This document shows, piece after piece, positions 60,924 through 64,000 of a stretch of DNA of 64,000 nt. Source of the DNA: CAWCDJ01 sp963836015 (GTDB lineage Bacteria; Acidobacteriota; Terriglobia; Bryobacterales; Bryobacteraceae); assembly GCA_963836015.1 (NCBI GenBank), contig CAWIIF010000004.1:992001-1056000 (forward strand). The letters run 5' to 3'. Both the position numbers and the translations under genes were made by a program. Each line of letters opens with the position of its first letter. Position 1 is the stretch's first letter. Under the pieces are notes generated by a model that did not search any database, was not told the origin of the DNA, and saw only the letters and a list, made by a program, of their open reading frames with translations.

Positions 60924-63401
60924 TCAGGAGTGGCGCAGGGCTTGGGACGGCGCCACCGTGGCGGCGCGGCGTGCCGGGATCAGGGTGGCGGCGAGGGCCA
61001 CGGCGGCCAATGTGGCGGGTACCAGCGTGAACGTCAACGGGTCGCTGGCCTTCACGCCGAATAATAGCGAAGCCAGCACGCGCGTGAGTCCGTAGGCCAG
61101 CCCCACACCCACCACGACGCCGGCAATCACCAGCTTCATCCCGGCCTTCAGAACCATCGCCATCATGTTGTGGCGGGCGGCGCCCAGCGCCATGCGGATT
61201 CCGATCTCCTGCGTACGCTGCTGGACGGAATACGACATCAGGCCGTAGACCCCGATGGCGGCCAGCACCAGGGCGATCCCGGCGAAGATCGAGAGCAGCA
61301 GCATGTTGAAATTCTGCCGCGCCAGGCTCTCGGCGATGGACTGCTCCATGGTGCGCTCGTGCGAAAGCGGCAAGCTGCGGTCCACCGCCGCGAATTCGCG
61401 CTCGACGGCGGCGCGGAGATTGTCGGGAGGGGCGGCGGTGCGGAGGGCCCAGGAAAGGGGGAGCGCCGAGTTGATCAGGGTTGTGATGCCCTCGGGCGCC
61501 TGGCTCTGAGGGATGTACATGACGCCTTCATTCTCGTCGCTCAGGCCGGTTTCGCGCACCGTTCCGACTACGCCGACGACCTGCCGCGGCGGATCGTCGA
61601 ACTGCGGCCCGAGACCTTTGCCGATGGTGACCACCTGTCCGATGGGGTCCTCGTTTTTCCAGTATTTCTTCGCCATGGCCTCATTGATTACGACCACGCG
61701 CGCCGCATTGCCCGTGTCGGTCTCGCGGAAGCCCCGGCCGCGCAGCACCGGAACGCGGAATACGGAGAAATAATGCGGGGAGACCGAGCGCCACTGCTCG
61801 TCTCCGTTGTACACGTTCCCCTTGGCGGGCGGCTTTCCGGCGATGGTGAACGGCAGGTCCACGCCGCCCTGCACCGGAAGCATGATGGCCGAGGCGGCGC
61901 CTTCGACTCCGGGCAAGGCTTCCAGGCGGCGCGTCACTTCGGTTACCAGCGAGTCCACTTTGGCGGTGGTGCCGTAGGTTCCGCCGGACATGGAAGTCTG
62001 CACGGTCAGGATGTTGTGCGGATCGAAGCCCGGGTTCACCGAGCGCAGTCCCACGAAAGTTCGGATGAGCAGGGCGGCGCCGGTGAGCAGCACTACGGCC
62101 AGCGCGAGCTCCGATACCACGAGCACCGAGCGGGCGCGATTCTGGCGCCGGCTGGTGCCCGACCGGCTGCTGGCCTCTTTCAAGGTGGAGGCCAGGTCGG
62201 GGTTGGAGGTCTGCAGGGCGGGGAAGATGCCGAAAATGATGCCCGTGAGCAGCGCGATCGCCATGGTGAAGACCGCGACGCGCCAATCGAGCAGCGGAAT
62301 GCCGGTTTGAATGCCCTCCGCGTCCGTGAGGCGCGGAATGTTGCCCGGCGCCAATAACAGCAGGCCGCGCACGCCCCAGGCCCCCAGGGCAAATCCCAGG
62401 ATCCCGCCGGCCCCGGCCAGCATCACGCTTTCGGTGAGCAATTGCCGGATGACGCGCCAGCGGCCGGCGCCCATGGCCGCGCGAATCGCCAGCTCCCTCT
62501 GCCGCACCGCGGCGCGCGCCAGCAGCAGGTTGGCGACATTGGCACAGGCGATCAAAAGCACGAAAGCCACCGCGCCCAGCAACACCAGCAGCGCCGTGCG
62601 GACCGAGCCGGTGACCATGGCTTCCGCCATCGGGACCACGCCTACGGATTCCGTCTTATCCATCCAAGTGGGGTTCGCCGCGCGGAAACGCTCGCCCACC
62701 ACCTTCATCTCGGCGCGGGCCTGCGCCACCGTCACGCCGGGCTTCAGGCGGCCGGCCACCCGCAGGTAGTGCCCCTGGTTGGTGCTGTTGGGATCGGCCT
62801 GCTGGGGCATCCAGACATCCGCCGGCGGATCGGGCTGAAACCACTTCGGCAGGACGCCGATGACTGTGTATGGCTGGCCGGTCAACTTGATCGTGCTCCC
62901 GATGACGTTCGAGTCGCCCGCCAATTGCGATTGCCAGAGGCCGTAGCTGATCACCGCCACAGGCGGTCCGTCCGGCATATCCTCGGCCGGGGTATAGGTG
63001 CGTCCCAGCAAAGGGGTCACGCCGAACACCCGGAAATAACCTTCGGACGCGTGAAGGGTCTTCACCTGCGGTGGGCGGTCGCTCGATCCGAACGCGACCC
63101 CGGGGCCTTCCAGACCGTATAGCGTCATGGCCTCGAACGAATGGTTCTGCCGCCATGTCATGTACTTGGGGATCGAATTGGACCAGCCGTAGCCGCCGCC
63201 CGAGTAGCTCCGCCCCACTTGCATGATGCGATCCGGCTGGGGATACGGCAGCGGCTCCAGCAACACGGAGTTGACCACCGTAAAGATGGCGGTGTTGGCG
63301 CCGATCCCGAGGGCTAGGGCGGCCACTGCGACGGTGGTGAATCCGGGGTTGCTGCGAAGCATGCGCCAGGCATAGCGGATGTCGGCGGCGAAGGTTGCCA
63401 T
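60924..63401 (-). CDS. FtsX/MacB-type ABC transporter permease (ADOP family)
   Basis: An 825-aa permease from ATG 63401, which gives the canonical start FAADIRYAWRMLRSNPGFTT followed by ALALGIGANTAIFTVVNSVL. Two repeats of MacB periplasmic domain plus FtsX helices follow (TALLVLLGAVAFVLLIACAN, VLAAIGVYGLMSYSVQQRTQ), giving eight helices. There is no ATP-binding domain, so a separate ATPase is needed. ADOP permeases are strongly amplified in Acidobacteria. Substrates are unknown; lipoprotein, peptide or drug export is likely. A MarR regulator is divergent, the common arrangement. Confidence 0.93.
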   Translation of the reverse strand: MATFAADIRYAWRMLRSNPGFTTVAVAALALGIGANTAIFTVVNSVLLEPLPYPQPDRIMQVGRSYSGGGYGWSNSIPKYMTWRQNHSFEAMTLYGLEGPGVAFGSSDRPPQVKTLHASEGYFRVFGVTPLLGRTYTPAEDMPDGPPVAVISYGLWQSQLAGDSNVIGSTIKLTGQPYTVIGVLPKWFQPDPPADVWMPQQADPNSTNQGHYLRVAGRLKPGVTVAQARAEMKVVGERFRAANPTWMDKTESVGVVPMAEAMVTGSVRTALLVLLGAVAFVLLIACANVANLLLARAAVRQRELAIRAAMGAGRWRVIRQLLTESVMLAGAGGILGFALGAWGVRGLLLLAPGNIPRLTDAEGIQTGIPLLDWRVAVFTMAIALLTGIIFGIFPALQTSNPDLASTLKEASSRSGTSRRQNRARSVLVVSELALAVVLLTGAALLIRTFVGLRSVNPGFDPHNILTVQTSMSGGTYGTTAKVDSLVTEVTRRLEALPGVEGAASAIMLPVQGGVDLPFTIAGKPPAKGNVYNGDEQWRSVSPHYFSVFRVPVLRGRGFRETDTGNAARVVVINEAMAKKYWKNEDPIGQVVTIGKGLGPQFDDPPRQVVGVVGTVRETGLSDENEGVMYIPQSQAPEGITTLINSALPLSWALRTAAPPDNLRAAVEREFAAVDRSLPLSHERTMEQSIAESLARQNFNMLLLSIFAGIALVLAAIGVYGLMSYSVQQRTQEIGIRMALGAARHNMMAMVLKAGMKLVIAGVVVGVGLAYGLTRVLASLLFGVKASDPLTFTLVPATLAAVALAATLIPARRAATVAPSQALRHS

Positions 63402-63466
63402 GCCAACAGTAACGAACACAACGAGTCTGGAGTTGCCTTTTTTAAACTTGACTACGAGTTTTCCTC

Positions 63467-63493
63467 TTGACAATAGTTGTTACAACATATAAT
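63467..63493 (+). promoter_or_regulatory. marR promoter with internal palindromic operator
   Basis: TTGACA (63467-63472) and TATAAT (63488-63493) are perfect boxes 15 bases apart; TAATAT at 63490 gives 17. Between them lies GTTGT-T-ACAAC (63476-63486), a typical MarR-like palindrome, so bound regulator would block RNA polymerase. Transcription should begin near 63500, one or two bases before ATG 63502, implying a leaderless mRNA; no ribosome site is present. Confidence 0.6.
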
Positions 63494-63501
63494 ATCAACT
63501 C

Positions 63502-63975
63502 ATGAGCGGCAAGTTAGCCCATGAAATCCGGCAAACCAAGCCCTTCGCGTCGGTTGAGGAGGAAGCGTTCCTCAATCTCGGAAGAACGTTCCAGGTGCTG
63601 CAGGAGAAGGTGGCCGGGTTGTTGAAGGAATATCAGCTGACGCCCGCGCAGTACAACATCCTGCGGATTCTGCGGGGGGCCGCTCCGCAGGGGCTGACCT
63701 GTTCGCAGGCGTCGGACCGTATGTTGACGCCAGACCCGGACATGACGAGGCTGCTCGACCGCATGGAGGCCCGGCAATTGATCGAGCGGGAGCGCAGCCG
63801 GGAGGACCGCAGGGTGGTGGTGACCCGGATAACGAAAACGGGTCTGGAACTGGCGTCGCAGATCGACCGGCCGCTCGAGGATTTGCTCCACCGCATGCTC
63901 GGCGGTGCAGGCAAGGGCCGGCTCAAGGACTTGATCGAGATTCTGGAAATGTTGAGGGAGGGCGCGGCCCGGTGA
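63502..63975 (+). CDS. MarR-family transcriptional regulator
   Basis: A 157-aa winged-helix regulator. The recognition region is LLKEYQLTPAQYNILRILRG followed by LTCSQASDRMLTPDPDMTRL. The wing is RQLIERERSREDRRVVVTRI. Helices at both ends make the dimer interface. It is divergent from the ADOP permease and probably represses itself and perhaps the permease by binding the GTTGT-T-ACAAC site in the shared 100-base region. The inducing ligand is unknown. Confidence 0.93.
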   Translation: MSGKLAHEIRQTKPFASVEEEAFLNLGRTFQVLQEKVAGLLKEYQLTPAQYNILRILRGAAPQGLTCSQASDRMLTPDPDMTRLLDRMEARQLIERERSREDRRVVVTRITKTGLELASQIDRPLEDLLHRMLGGAGKGRLKDLIEILEMLREGAAR

Positions 63976-64000
63976 CCGCCTGGCGCGCCTGAGAGGTTAA

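Overview
The window is high-GC, densely coded bacterial DNA that looks like Acidobacteriota, most likely a Solibacter/Bryobacter-type organism. This is inferred from family content. The evidence is a secreted protein ending in the TIGR03437 domain (best known from Candidatus Solibacter), a large FtsX/MacB-type permease of the ADOP kind beside a small divergent regulator, an ECF sigma factor coupled to a Ser/Thr kinase with TPRs, a TIR protein, hopanoid-modification genes, and frequent GTG/TTG starts in ATGA/GTGA-overlapping operons. No phage, IS element, CRISPR array or rRNA was seen. One tRNA is present.

Layout. 1-7.5 kb holds a zinc alcohol dehydrogenase, small membrane and secreted proteins, a sugar-phosphate-isomerase-like and DUF4159 pair, and an esterase. 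7.7-14.8 kb is a signalling block: histidine kinase, hybrid kinase, NarL regulator, ECF sigma factor and receptor-like Ser/Thr kinase. The hybrid kinase is flanked by remnants of the same kinase/regulator junction. 14.8-20 kb has an orphan DUF433 antitoxin with a broken toxin, then redox and cupin genes, an XRE-cupin regulator, a fasciclin protein and an atypical SDR. 20-25.7 kb is a minus-strand operon: a 1282-aa double-Cache-like membrane protein, an O-methyltransferase, and a TIR protein whose NB-ARC-like region lacks the Walker A lysine. 25.7-31.4 kb is a CzcCBA/CusCBA-like efflux operon whose pump gene is split by a one-base insertion. A divergent histidine kinase/LuxR regulator pair (31.6-33.6 kb) has 21-bp-spaced direct repeats in its promoter.

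33.6-38.6 kb holds a zinc-type adenylate kinase, then a coupled run hpnJ, two half-size EamA transporters and hpnI, suggesting hopanoid head-group modification and flipping. 38.6-45.3 kb is a housekeeping operon (valS, nadC, birA, coaX, a coiled-coil protein) with a TPR protein upstream. 45.6-57.2 kb has a UPF0182 protein, a 1343-aa modular secreted protein, and a tandem YfhO duplication. The second YfhO copy is frameshifted and runs antisense into tRNA-Met(CAT). 57.2-60 kb is an RNA/stress cluster (DksA-like protein, small conserved protein, hfq, hflX) next to a gene-free stretch with DnaA-box-like sites. 60.1-60.9 kb is a fluoride unit: riboswitch, fluC/crcB and DUF190. The window ends with an ADOP permease divergent from a MarR regulator whose operator sits inside its own, probably leaderless, promoter.

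The most interesting regions are the Cache/methyltransferase/TIR operon, the ghost kinase-regulator junctions, the hopanoid run with paired EamA half-transporters, and the YfhO duplication colliding with a tRNA. Three one-base frameshifts (DUF5615 toxin, RND pump, YfhO copy 2) could be biological decay or assembly error.
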